Below the pieces are notes generated by a model, which did no database searches, was not told the origin of the DNA, and saw nothing but the letters and a program-made list of their open reading frames with translations. Shown here one piece after another: positions 47,620 through 57,700 of a stretch of 64,000 nt of DNA. Made by a program: the position numbers and the translations under genes. Position 1 is the first letter of the stretch; each line of letters starts with the position of its first letter. This DNA comes from Paramacrobiotus metropolitanus (Eukaryota > Tardigrada > Eutardigrada > Parachela > Macrobiotidae), in the NCBI RefSeq assembly GCF_019649055.1, contig NW_026570235.1:124001-188000 (forward strand), read 5' to 3'.

Positions 47620-50600
47620 TTTCTGATAACGCGACATGTACCTGACCCATTACCGCCAATAGAGGAGCATACTCCGACCACAGTGCACTTCGCGAGTAGC
47701 CCACCGAAACTCCAGGACGATGTAATCCTGGACGAAACGGATAAATCCTACCAGTGTACCATCTGCAAGGACAACATTGACGGGGTTGTACGGGCCATAA
47801 AGGCCCATCACGACTTAACTTGGTCGGACGACAGACCGTGGTCGCCGTCACCGCCGCAACAGGAACGGAAGGTAGACCGTTTTCGGAAGCCCCAACAGAC
47901 GCGCATCCAATGGTTGAGCGACATAGGCTCACAACCAGCCGACCTTGAGAACCAGGACGGAGCAAGTCGACCTACCCAACCGACGGAGCAAGTCGACCAA
48001 GCTGAAACGACCACACAGGTCGAAGTCGATAATACACCACAAGTCGGACAGGAGGACGGAACAACCGTCGAAAACGAAGATTTTCAGTCGGACGACTCGG
48101 ACATACAGAGTACGAGCGACTCGGCGGATACCGACTCCGATAACCGACCTTCGGAAGAATCCGAAGAGGAAGACGACGAAGAATTCGACCTGTCAGTCCG
48201 ACACTGTAGGACGGATAAACCGAGCATAAACGACTCGGACGACTCGTCATCGGAAGACGAAGAACTGACTTACGATGTCCGACTAACCACAGCACTGCGG
48301 ACTATAGTTCACACAGAATTTATAGTCGAGCAACCGGAACAAACCGAACAACCGAAGCCGGTCGACTCCGAACAGCAGGAGGAACTCGACCAACTTAAGG
48401 CTTTGTGGGAGTTCGGAGGAGGTAAATCAGAGGAAGACGATTTCCGACCTCCAACCATAGTCGTCCAGCAGTTGTCAACGGAACAACCGACCTTGGCTAA
48501 CCTGACCGACCAACAGAAGTCGGAGCACTGCAACTCATGGAAGGCACGAGTCGCCAAAATAACGACGATCGAGGAGTTGGACCTAGACAACAAATGCCCA
48601 GAAGTCCACCACTTAAAGCTGGATTCCCACATAGAGACGAAAGCGTTAGACCGACAAGTTGTCTTCAACAGCGAACGAGTCTCTCTCCCACCATGGTCAA
48701 CATGTTCGATCAAGGTACGGACGGCCAAACCAATGGATCCGAGAAGACCAATTTACTTCTCTACCCTACAACGGGTAGTCCGACCTATTCGGCCAATCGA
48801 AGCCAAGATCGACATTCGACCGACAAACGACACGGCCTGGATAAACATTCAGAACACGACTCACCAAACGAAGGTGCTGAAGAAAGGTGTTCGACTCGGA
48901 CATATGCAGTATGCCGACGTTTATGAACCAGAAATCAACAACGAATTTGTCGAATGGGAACTCCCACACAGAGTGGCGAAGACTTGGCCCCCGACTCGGG
49001 AAGTGAAGCCAAAACCCCAGTTCGAAGTTTTCGAGGCAACAGGAGTCCGAGCCCAACGGAAGGTCAAACTCATTCCTCGAGCCGTAACCATGGTAGAAGT
49101 CGTCCTGGACGTACCGGTATCCAAGGACCAAAAACTGATGTACCTCGGTGAATCCGACCCCAAACGGGACGGAATCGAATTCATGGACGGCGTAACCAAA
49201 CATGACGGGAAACGATTCACCATCATGGTGGCAAATCATACTCATCGGGAAGTTACCTTACGTAAAGGTGCACCGATGGGTCGAGCCGAAGCATTCACTA
49301 TGATGACGGACGACCAGAAAGTCGAAGAGGCACGAGTCAACACGGCTGAAGTCGAGCAAGAAGACGCGGAATCCCAAGAGGAGCGACGAAGAATCATCGA
49401 CTCCATGAACTTCGGTAAAAATCTAACCGATGAACAACTAGCCAAACTGAAGGCAGTGGCATGGGATTACCGGACCGTATTTCCGATTTCGAAGAAACCT
49501 TATGGAGACGAAAAAGAGGTAACACATACCATTGATGTCCAAGGGGCGCAGCCGATTAAGATGAACCCCACCAGGACAAGCTGGAAGGGACGTGAATTCA
49601 TCCAGAAACACGTGCAAGAGATGCTCGACCAAGGAGTCATCGAACCGTCATCGGCTGCATGGAGCTTCCCCGTCGTCTTAGCCGCAAAACGGAACGGAGA
49701 CGGCACAGTAGGAACACGCTTCTGCATCAACTATATCAAGTTGAATGCCGTCACGAAGAAGAACAACTACCCATTACCGAATCCGGACGAGCTACTGGAC
49801 CGATGTGCCGGAATGGAATACTACGGCAAGGTAGACTGTCAGTCCGGCTTTTGGCAAATTCCTATAGACGAACAATCCAAGGACTACACGACCTTCGTAA
49901 CACCCGAAGGCTTGGGGCGATTTAACCGTATGCCGTTTGGAGTCTGCAACGGACCAGCAACCTTCCAAATGCATATGGATAAAATCACAGCATCAGCTCG
50001 GAAGAAGGGTGTGTTCGCCTACATTGACGACATTATCTTCTTCGGCAAAACGTTCGAAGACTTCCTTGAGGCTTTCCGAGCAACTCTCGAATGCCTCCGC
50101 GGTGCTGGATTCACGGTCAAACCCTCCAAATGTGAGATCGGAACGGACAGACTGCTGTTCCTCGGACACGTTCTCAGTAAAAACGGAGTCCAGACCGACG
50201 ACGAGAAAGTGGCCTGTATTGCAGAACAAAGCTGCCCGAGAACTGAACGGCAACTTAGGTCGTTCCTCGGCCTGGCCAACTATTACCGGAAATTTATCCG
50301 AGGATATGCTCAGAAAACTTCGAAAATGTACGAGCTCCTCCGGAAGGACAAAAATATCAAGCTCGACTGGACGGAAGCCCACACGGCTGAGTTCAATGAT
50401 ATCAAGAAGGCGCTAACAGAAGCACCCGTACTGGCAAAGTTCGACCCGACTAAGAAGACAGTCATCGAATGTGACGCAAGCGGAGCCGGACTTGGCGCGG
50501 TGATCTCACAAGACGATCACCCAATCGCCTATGCCAGTCGAGTCCTACGCGGACCGGAACTCAATTATGGAGTTACCGAATGGGAATGTTTGGCCGTGGT

Positions 50601-53181
50601 ATGGGCCGTGCAGAAATTCAAGCACTTCATCGACCACGGACCATTCACCGTAGAAACGGATCACCGAGCACTGCAGAATCTGCTCCGATGCGAGTCGAAC
50701 CGACCTGGCATCAACCCTCGACTAACGAGATGGGCACTGGCTTTACAAGGACGGGACATAACCATCGAGTATAAGCCGGGAGTTTTCTGCGACAATGCGG
50801 ACGCCCTGTCGAGATGGTCACTCGAACGCAGTGACGACAAAGATCCACACGAAGAGTTGGACCAAGTCCCCAACTTCGAGGACTTCAAAGACGAAATCAA
50901 GGTCTGCACAATACGGACTCTCAGACGTCTGAAGGCAAATGCCTCGAAAAAAAGGAAGAAGGATCTAAAGGAACCACCGAAAATCCCCCTTCCACCGGTT
51001 CTCCCCGGATGCAATGTCATAACCGACTGGGACGACTTGAGCACGGCAGAAGTCCGAGTCATTAACATCCCAGCACCGGAGACACCGGAACCGACAGTTC
51101 GAACCGTCAACACGGCGGAAGACGAGGAGTTGGAAGTCGAAAAGACACTCCCACCTCCACCCGAACCGAACGTGGAACTTCGGAAAGCGCAGTTGCGAGA
51201 CCCACAACTACGCAAAATTATCGACGAACTGGAACACCCAGAGAACCTCGACCATAAGTCGCAACATCTGGAACATTACCAGATGGCGCAAGGAATCTTG
51301 TACAGACTGAAGACCATCAACACAAAGTTGGAACGGTGCTTCGTCGTACCACTCTTCATGCGCAACCAAATCATCCGATCGCTCCACGACGGAAAAACCG
51401 GAAACCATTTCGGACGGGAAAAGACGATCGAAGCGCTGAAGTTGCGTTACTATTGGCCAAGAATGAACAGTGACGCCATCTCCTATGTCGAGAAATGCCG
51501 ACAGTGCATTATGACGAACAAACAACGACGCCCACCACCCGGTAAACTCCAAAAGATGGAAGTCGGTGAAGCCTGGTATCGCATCTACGCGGACTTCAAA
51601 GGTCCTCTTCCTCGGACGGAGACGAAGGGATACCAGTACATCGCAGTGGTAACCGACCAGCTGACGAAGTTCACCACAGCCCGGGCGACAAAGACGAACA
51701 CCGCGAGAGAATTCGAAAGGTTCTTCGTCAAGGACGTCTTACTGAAATACGGAAAGCCGACCTTCATTCACTCGGACAGAGGGACACACTTCACAGCGAA
51801 GACGTTCGCTAAGGTCGCACGGATCTTTGGCATCCAACATACGCTTGGAACTGCCCATCATCCGGAAGGACAAGGACAAGTCGAACGGCAAATGCAAACG
51901 ACTTGGGACGGAATAAGGAAGTTCTGTGACGTAAAGGACGGACATCGATGGCACAGAGCCTTGGATTATGTCGTCTGCGGAATGAACCGAGCCGTCCATG
52001 CCGCGACTAAGTTCTCACCGTTCTACATGTTGTATGGTCGAGAGATGACCATGCCACAGGACACAGTGGCCGAAACGAATACACCGGAAACCTTTACGGA
52101 CAAGGAACAGTATATCCGACGGATTAAGGAACGACTTCAACGCTCGCACGAGATTGCTCGCATCAACATTGATGAAGCATTCGAACGAAATGCAGAGCAC
52201 TACAACAAGAAGAAGTCGAATCCGACCTTCAAACCAAGGGATAAGGTAACGGTGGAATTCCCGACCAAGGACCCAGCTCGGAAGGAACGTTATGACGGAG
52301 TTTGGACGGTCATCAACTACGTTGGCCCAAACAACTTGCTCCTCCGATGCGAAGACGGACGTGAAGACACGGTAGCCGTCGACCGAGTTAAACATTGCCG
52401 AGTCGAGGCAAGTCGACCAGCAACTCGGTCAACTGGCCCGGTAGCCGACCCGACAGAAGGGAAAGCTACTCGGAAGCCGAAGAAGAAACCGGACGAAACC
52501 GTCGGAAAGCCTTCGAATCCGACTAACGAAGCGGATAAAACTGAACCGAAGATAAAGAACAAGCGAGGTCGACCTCGGAAGAAACCACCGACCGACTTCG
52601 AGACACCTGCATTGACAGAACTGCAGAAGCAAGATGTGATAGCAGCTGACCCAGCACCGACCTCGGAGGAAGTCGACGAGCACAAAGCTCAGCCGACCAC
52701 CGAGCAGCCGAAGAAGTCGGATGATAAGTCGGAAACGCCGGTCCAGCCAGCCAACCAACCAACAGAGAAACCGAAGTCGGCAACAAAGCCAGCTCGGAAG
52801 AGAACGGTGAAGAAAACCGATCCGTCGGCACCGACCACAGAGGTCGCTGTAACCGACTCGGCAGTCCAACCGACCAAGCCAAAGCGCAAGTACACGAAGC
52901 GGAAGGTCGACTTACCTAACACATCGGCGCCGACCACGGAAGCCGTAGCAGCCGACCAGGCAGTCGAACCGACTAAGCCGAAACGGAAGTACGGAACAGC
53001 TAAGAAACCGAAGCTGACGGCACAACAGATGCTGGAAGAAACAGAAGTCGCTGAAGACGAAGCCCACAAGGAAATCCTCGAACGAATTACCGAAGGACGG
53101 GCAGACTCGGAGAAACCAGTCAAAACAGCAAAACCCAAGACACCTAAAACAGCAGTCACAACAGAACAGACTCAGTCATAG
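47620..53181 (+). CDS. pol: Pol polyprotein: RT, RNase H, integrase, AT-hook tail; no visible protease
   Basis: One open frame of about 1850 codons. Numbering from GTG 47683: a Cys-x2-Cys/His motif (YQCTICKD, about 23-30) and a long acidic linker. Then come two beta-rich segments of the kind that precede gypsy RT (SLPPWSTCSIKV, LIPRAVTMVEVV). Next is RT (RFCINYIKLN, DCQSGFWQI, YIDDI about 779), then RNase H (ECDASGAGLGAVI about 928, ETDHRAL). The integrase follows, with an HHCC finger (HFGREKT to KCRQC) and DDE residues in YADFKGP, HSDRGTH and GQVERQ (about 1302, 1363, 1400). The last 270 residues are Lys/Pro/Thr-rich with a canonical AT-hook (KRGRPRKK) and repeated KPKRKY units. No DTG/DSG protease motif is seen. 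The first ATG is deep in the frame, so expression probably needs splicing. Confidence 0.85.
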   Translation, partial: FLITRHVPDPLPPIEEHTPTTVHFASSPPKLQDDVILDETDKSYQCTICKDNIDGVVRAIKAHHDLTWSDDRPWSPSPPQQERKVDRFRKPQQTRIQWLSDIGSQPADLENQDGASRPTQPTEQVDQAETTTQVEVDNTPQVGQEDGTTVENEDFQSDDSDIQSTSDSADTDSDNRPSEESEEEDDEEFDLSVRHCRTDKPSINDSDDSSSEDEELTYDVRLTTALRTIVHTEFIVEQPEQTEQPKPVDSEQQEELDQLKALWEFGGGKSEEDDFRPPTIVVQQLSTEQPTLANLTDQQKSEHCNSWKARVAKITTIEELDLDNKCPEVHHLKLDSHIETKALDRQVVFNSERVSLPPWSTCSIKVRTAKPMDPRRPIYFSTLQRVVRPIRPIEAKIDIRPTNDTAWINIQNTTHQTKVLKKGVRLGHMQYADVYEPEINNEFVEWELPHRVAKTWPPTREVKPKPQFEVFEATGVRAQRKVKLIPRAVTMVEVVLDVPVSKDQKLMYLGESDPKRDGIEFMDGVTKHDGKRFTIMVANHTHREVTLRKGAPMGRAEAFTMMTDDQKVEEARVNTAEVEQEDAESQEERRRIIDSMNFGKNLTDEQLAKLKAVAWDYRTVFPISKKPYGDEKEVTHTIDVQGAQPIKMNPTRTSWKGREFIQKHVQEMLDQGVIEPSSAAWSFPVVLAAKRNGDGTVGTRFCINYIKLNAVTKKNNYPLPNPDELLDRCAGMEYYGKVDCQSGFWQIPIDEQSKDYTTFVTPEGLGRFNRMPFGVCNGPATFQMHMDKITASARKKGVFAYIDDIIFFGKTFEDFLEAFRATLECLRGAGFTVKPSKCEIGTDRLLFLGHVLSKNGVQTDDEKVACIAEQSCPRTERQLRSFLGLANYYRKFIRGYAQKTSKMYELLRKDKNIKLDWTEAHTAEFNDIKKALTEAPVLAKFDPTKKTVIECDASGAGLGAVISQDDHPIAYASRVLRGPELNYGVTEWECLAVVWAVQKFKHFIDHGPFTVETDHRALQNLLRCESNRPGINPRLTRWALALQGRDITIEYKPGVFCDNADALSRWSLERSDDKDPHEELDQVPNFEDFKDEIKVCTIRTLRRLKANASKKRKKDLKEPPKIPLPPVLPGCNVITDWDDLSTAEVRVINIPAPETPEPTVRTVNTAEDEELEVEKTLPPPPEPNVELRKAQLRDPQLRKIIDELEHPENLDHKSQHLEHYQMAQGILYRLKTINTKLERCFVVPLFMRNQIIRSLHDGKTGNHFGREKTIEALKLRYYWPRMNSDAISYVEKCRQCIMTNKQRRPPPGKLQKMEVGEAWYRIYADFKGPLPRTETKGYQYIAVVTDQLTKFTTARATKTNTAREFERFFVKDVLLKYGKPTFIHSDRGTHFTAKTFAKVARIFGIQHTLGTAHHPEGQGQVERQMQTTWDGIRKFCDVKDGHRWHRALDYVVCGMNRAVHAATKFSPFYMLYGREMTMPQDTVAETNTPETFTDKEQYIRRIKERLQRSHEIARINIDEAFERNAEHYNKKKSNPTFKPRDKVTVEFPTKDPARKERYDGVWTVINYVGPNNLLLRCEDGREDTVAVDRVKHCRVEASRPATRSTGPVADPTEGKATRKPKKKPDETVGKPSNPTNEADKTEPKIKNKRGRPRKKPPTDFETPALTELQKQDVIAADPAPTSEEVDEHKAQPTTEQPKKSDDKSETPVQPANQPTEKPKSATKPARKRTVKKTDPSAPTTEVAVTDSAVQPTKPKRKYTKRKVDLPNTSAPTTEAVAADQAVEPTKPKRKYGTAKKPKLTAQQMLEETEVAEDEAHKEILERITEGRADSEKPVKTAKPKTPKTAVTTEQTQS

Positions 53182-53357
53182 GGCCATAGGTGTAAAACTT
53201 AGAATAAGTTTTAGGTAGCTTAACAGTAGCTAGGTATAGATGGACCTTTGGTGTCGAAATGGAATCTCTTCAGTTGACCGGAACATCTTCAGTTGAATGT
53301 ACGGGAGTTGGTAGAATTCTAACGCGCCGTATTTCCTTTCCTTGACAGCAAGCAACA
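53182..53357 (+). promoter_or_regulatory. Spacer with acceptor-like signal before ORF2
   Basis: It contains ATAGGTGTAAAACTTAG and then a pyrimidine run ending TTGACAG at 53342-53348, ten bases before the ATG of ORF2. The same pair of elements recurs at 63748-63807. Confidence 0.45.
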
Positions 53358-54722
53358 ATGTCAGGCCGTCACCGACACGACCCACCTTCCAGCGGATCCA
53401 ACAGCGGACGTAGTGGCAGCGGGTCGAACCGATCGCAGCCCTACCCGACTCATCGCTCAACATCGCGATCGGATAATTCGCGGTCGGCCACGCAGACGCC
53501 TTTACCGCAGGTAGATAATCCTAGCGCTAACTTAACAGCTAATGTGTTAGCAGGTCTTACGGTCGGGCCCCAACGCGGAGCGATACCGCCGCAGGTTTTG
53601 CCGCCGAACACAGCAGTCGATAACACAGGCTGCTTTTGGAATCTCGGCACTGGAACGAGTCAAACGACTCCGGTAACGGCAGCAGACCCACATGGTCAAG
53701 TGCCACCGTATCAGTGGTCGGCACCGACAACAATAGTCGGACCGACCAGCTCGGCATCAACAATGATGACCGGAGCAGCTTACCCGACACCGACAATGGT
53801 GCCAGGGATGGCGAACACGCCTGCAACGATTTACATGGTGCCCACAATGGCGCCAGGAATGGCTAACACGGCTGGTCCGATCTACACGACGCCCACATTG
53901 GCGCCGAGTAGCTTCCCATACAGCCCACCAGCGATGCGATTCGCATCAATCCGGCCAACGTCGGGAATGCCACCCCCACAAATTGCGACGATCAGTATGA
54001 TCAACCCAAATGGCACAATTTCGCCACCAAGGCCAATATTGCTCACGCCACCGACTTCGCCGACTCATCTTCGACCACCCGGACAACAAAGTTCCTGGAT
54101 GGATCCGAACGCGACGACTCACTTAATGAATCGGCTGAACCAGCACAGAAGTCAGGTCGGAGGACAGAGCCAACAAGTGCCTGTCTGGACGACGGCCACA
54201 CAGGTCGTAACGTCGATGCCTCCACCTTTCGTGGTCGTCCAAGAAATCAACACCAACGGAAGGACGGACGAAGAACTGCGCCAACAAGCAAAGCTGGCTC
54301 GTGCTCACATAGACACGATTAACCAAGCACTGACGCAGACTTCACAGATGGACCCAAGTCACGCCGACTACCGAGCGGCGTTACTAGGTCAACTTTCTCT
54401 AAACGAAGCACGCTTGAATGACGCCAACAAGACGCTCTACGAGAGGGAACAACAGTCTCTCCGAATTTGTCAACAAGCGGTAGCTCGACATGTGGCTCAA
54501 CGATTGGGAGATCCCGACCCCGGCCCTCCGCAGATAACCACACAGGCCATCGTACCGACGTCTCAGCCAACTCCGTCGACTTTGGTAGGCCAACAAGTGC
54601 CTGGCCGAACACCGTCGCTGGAGATCGGAAAACTCCGCGTCCAGAAGGAGGACGCGATGAAGGAGGCAGTGAAGCTCAGAATGAGTTACACAAGGCTCCC
54701 AAACAACGAGAATACGAACTAG
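53358..54722 (+). CDS. Element ORF2: Pro/Thr/Gln-rich segment with helical C-terminus
   Basis: 454 codons from an ATG in good context (AACAATG). The first 290 residues are low-complexity, rich in Pro, Thr, Ser and Gly, with near-repeats (PTMVPGMANT, PTMAPGMANT). The last 150 form a helical, charged module (LARAHIDTINQALTQ, AALLGQLSLNEARL) of the type repeated in ORF3. It ends at TAG 54720. The natural continuation (ELHKAPKQREYELGRIGREE) is in another frame (to 54844) and then passes into ORF3 after a second frame change, so ORF2 and ORF3 were probably one frame. No known domain. A gag-like structural role is possible only by composition. Confidence 0.65.
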   Translation: MSGRHRHDPPSSGSNSGRSGSGSNRSQPYPTHRSTSRSDNSRSATQTPLPQVDNPSANLTANVLAGLTVGPQRGAIPPQVLPPNTAVDNTGCFWNLGTGTSQTTPVTAADPHGQVPPYQWSAPTTIVGPTSSASTMMTGAAYPTPTMVPGMANTPATIYMVPTMAPGMANTAGPIYTTPTLAPSSFPYSPPAMRFASIRPTSGMPPPQIATISMINPNGTISPPRPILLTPPTSPTHLRPPGQQSSWMDPNATTHLMNRLNQHRSQVGGQSQQVPVWTTATQVVTSMPPPFVVVQEINTNGRTDEELRQQAKLARAHIDTINQALTQTSQMDPSHADYRAALLGQLSLNEARLNDANKTLYEREQQSLRICQQAVARHVAQRLGDPDPGPPQITTQAIVPTSQPTPSTLVGQQVPGRTPSLEIGKLRVQKEDAMKEAVKLRMSYTRLPNNENTN

Positions 54723-54797
54723 GAAGAATAGGCCGGGAGGAACAACAACGTACCGATCAGGCCGCTCATTTGAAGAAGATACGAGCTGAGAACAAAC

Positions 54798-57700
54798 TTG
54801 CGCTCATCCGGAATCTCGGCACCGACCACACAGGCGGTGATTGACGAAGAAATCCGACTAGCTCGGTTGGACGCCTTAGCGCAGAAACGCAAGGAATACG
54901 TTCATGAGACAAACACGACGATGGAACGTCTGGCCACTCTTGATCCAACGAAGGAACATTACCACCAAGCCGTCCAGGGCAATCTCGAACTGATCGACCA
55001 CTGGACGAAGAAATATCTGGAGAAGGAGAATGAAATCCGAGCACTCCAGCCGACAACGACTCAACCAGTAGTCGTCCCAACAAGTGGACCGCAACAACGG
55101 ATAGCGGTGAATGTGGGCTCGGATGCGCCACCAATCATGGTCCCGGCCTTCCAGCCGAACCCGATACAGCAAGTCCCACAAGGACTACCTGTATTGCCGC
55201 TCCCAACACTGCAGGAGCTACGGGCATTCTTACGAATGGCTGGAATAGTCGTGGAACGAATGGGCGCGGTCATGGAAGATACACAGGCCGGAACTCCTGA
55301 ATGGCAAGCCCTTGAACACAACGGGAAAGTCATTCGTGACTACATGGCAGGACTTCAGTCATACTTGACTACCGGACTGCCAGCAACGACGGCAGAACTG
55401 ACCGTCATCCGAACAAGGATGCAGAATGCACAAAACCGAATCAACCGGCATCATCACCTGACCCAAAACTTGGAAGCCGCGGAACGGAGGTCGTCAGCCG
55501 TACCAATGCCTCAAATAACGGACGTACGGGCCGCCATCCAGGTCGGAAATCGAATCCTCGACGGCATAAGGATGACGCAAGGCGGAGACTTACCAGCTAT
55601 CGCCAACAGAGCTCAGATAGTTAACGACCTCCACCGAAGCTTGCGCATCGCCCGCCAATTACTCGAACTACGTGACGGGATAACGACAGATGACCAAGCC
55701 GTCCGACTGAACATGCATTACCGAAGGATTCAACAGATACTCCAGAGCCAGACGGGTGGAACCGAACAACAGGTCCCCCAGCTCAGGTACCATGCAATGG
55801 CACTTCAGATTGGTCAGGATGACCAGACGACAGAAGTCTGGAAAACCATCCTCGACGGCAAAGAAGCCCTCCAAGCCGTCTATGGACGAATAGCCAATGG
55901 GATTCAGAGTCTCACTGATGTAGATCCCGTTCGGAAAATTAACGATCTCATAGCTCATATAGGGCTAACTGAAGATCTTACTCGGTATGGTTTGCCCACC
56001 ACAAAGGTGGACAAACACCGACTCCGAACAGCCATGGATCAGGTGAAGATGGCTGTCTTAATGGAAAAATCTCCGACCTCACAAACGGATAACGTCCAAC
56101 CGACGACGTTACAACCGGGAGCCATTAGGACTTCACCGATATCATCGCCTCCACCGCCGACCACACAGGTCGACAGCGGAGCACACCCGCCGAATACACA
56201 AGTGTTCGACCCGGCACGACTTCGGACGCTCGAAACACTGAAACAAAAGCGGGACGAGGTGATTAATCAGTCGAACGCGATCAAGGAACGGATGCAGAGT
56301 CTCCCAACGAGCGGAGCCGACCATCCTCAAGACTTCCAAGTCTTGCTGAACCAGTACAAACAAGCGTACAATCGCCATAAGGAACTCGACAAAATAATCC
56401 ATGTCGAGCAACAGATGATTCAGCTGACCGCAACACCACGGTCTCCACAGACAATGCAGGCACTAGCGACGCCAGCCACGAACGGTGAGAAGACAATCAC
56501 CGACGCCAGGAGAGCCCTACGAGAGGCAAAGCAAATCCTGGAGAAGATACGCGAACGCTCGCAACAAGGTCTGGAACGCTATGCCTTACAGAAGATCGAA
56601 GACTTCACAGCTTACATAGAGCTCGTCGAAAGTCTAATCCAAAGCGGGACGCCACAGACGATGGCACATCAAAGGTTACTAGAGCCAGGGGTTGCGCTAC
56701 TATCAAAGCTCAACGAGGAGCATCGAAGCCTTTTACCCGCATCATCGACGACGACCACACAGGTCGTAACGTCGAATACCTCACCCGACAGGACGATCCT
56801 CTACGCCAAAGGCGCCATCAAAGCGGCGGAGCGCACACTGAAACGAATCAGGCGACGCGCGGCGAAGGGAATCGAACCGAATGCACAGAAAATAGTATCC
56901 GAGTTCGACACTCACATACAATTAGTGAGAAACCTGATACAAACAGGTACAGTCGAACCAGAAGCCCATTTTCAACTCACGATGGATGCCATCAACCGGC
57001 TGCAGGACTACAGCCGAAAGCAGAACCGACTACCCGACTCCGACACGGAGACTTCGGATGCATTACCGTCGACCTCATCGGCGGCGGAGATGCACTCGGC
57101 AATGCGGAAAAGCCGCAGGGAAAAGATGGCTTCCATAATCGGCGATGGATGGAATCTACTAGATCACCTCCAGAGATCCTTCGTCAACGAGACACCAACC
57201 GACGCCGAAACGCTCCAGGCAGCAAGGCAGAAGATGAATGACTTAACGGCCTACCTGAAAAGAGCTGATCATCTAATTATGAAAGATGAACCAACCGAGG
57301 TCGACGAACGACAACTCAGAGCGGTAGTCGAACGGATCACAGAGATCCTCGACGCGGAACCGGCATACACTAAACGGATTCCATCGCCATCGTCACCTCG
57401 CCGAGCAGCACCGACTACGACAGCGGTGATGACTCTAGTCGGCACCACACCGATGGAAGACTTAACGGCCAACATGGACATAATCTGTCAAGCCGGACAA
57501 GACTTGGCTGATATTTACTATCACCGACTCAGTGGAACTCTAACGGAACAGGAGCAAACTGACCTTGAACGGATCAACCGAGCATTACGACTCGAGTTGG
57601 ATTGGGCCGATACTTTAGGCTCATGGGAAATTCCACCGCCAGGTCCGAACCGAGACCGGCTAATCGAAGCGCTTAAGTCGGTGATCGACCATGTCAAGCG

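Noticed and set aside
48309-53159. Minus-strand open frames opposite pol (Ser/Arg/Phe-rich)
   Set aside because: They arise from the strong CGAC/TCGG word bias on the coding strand.
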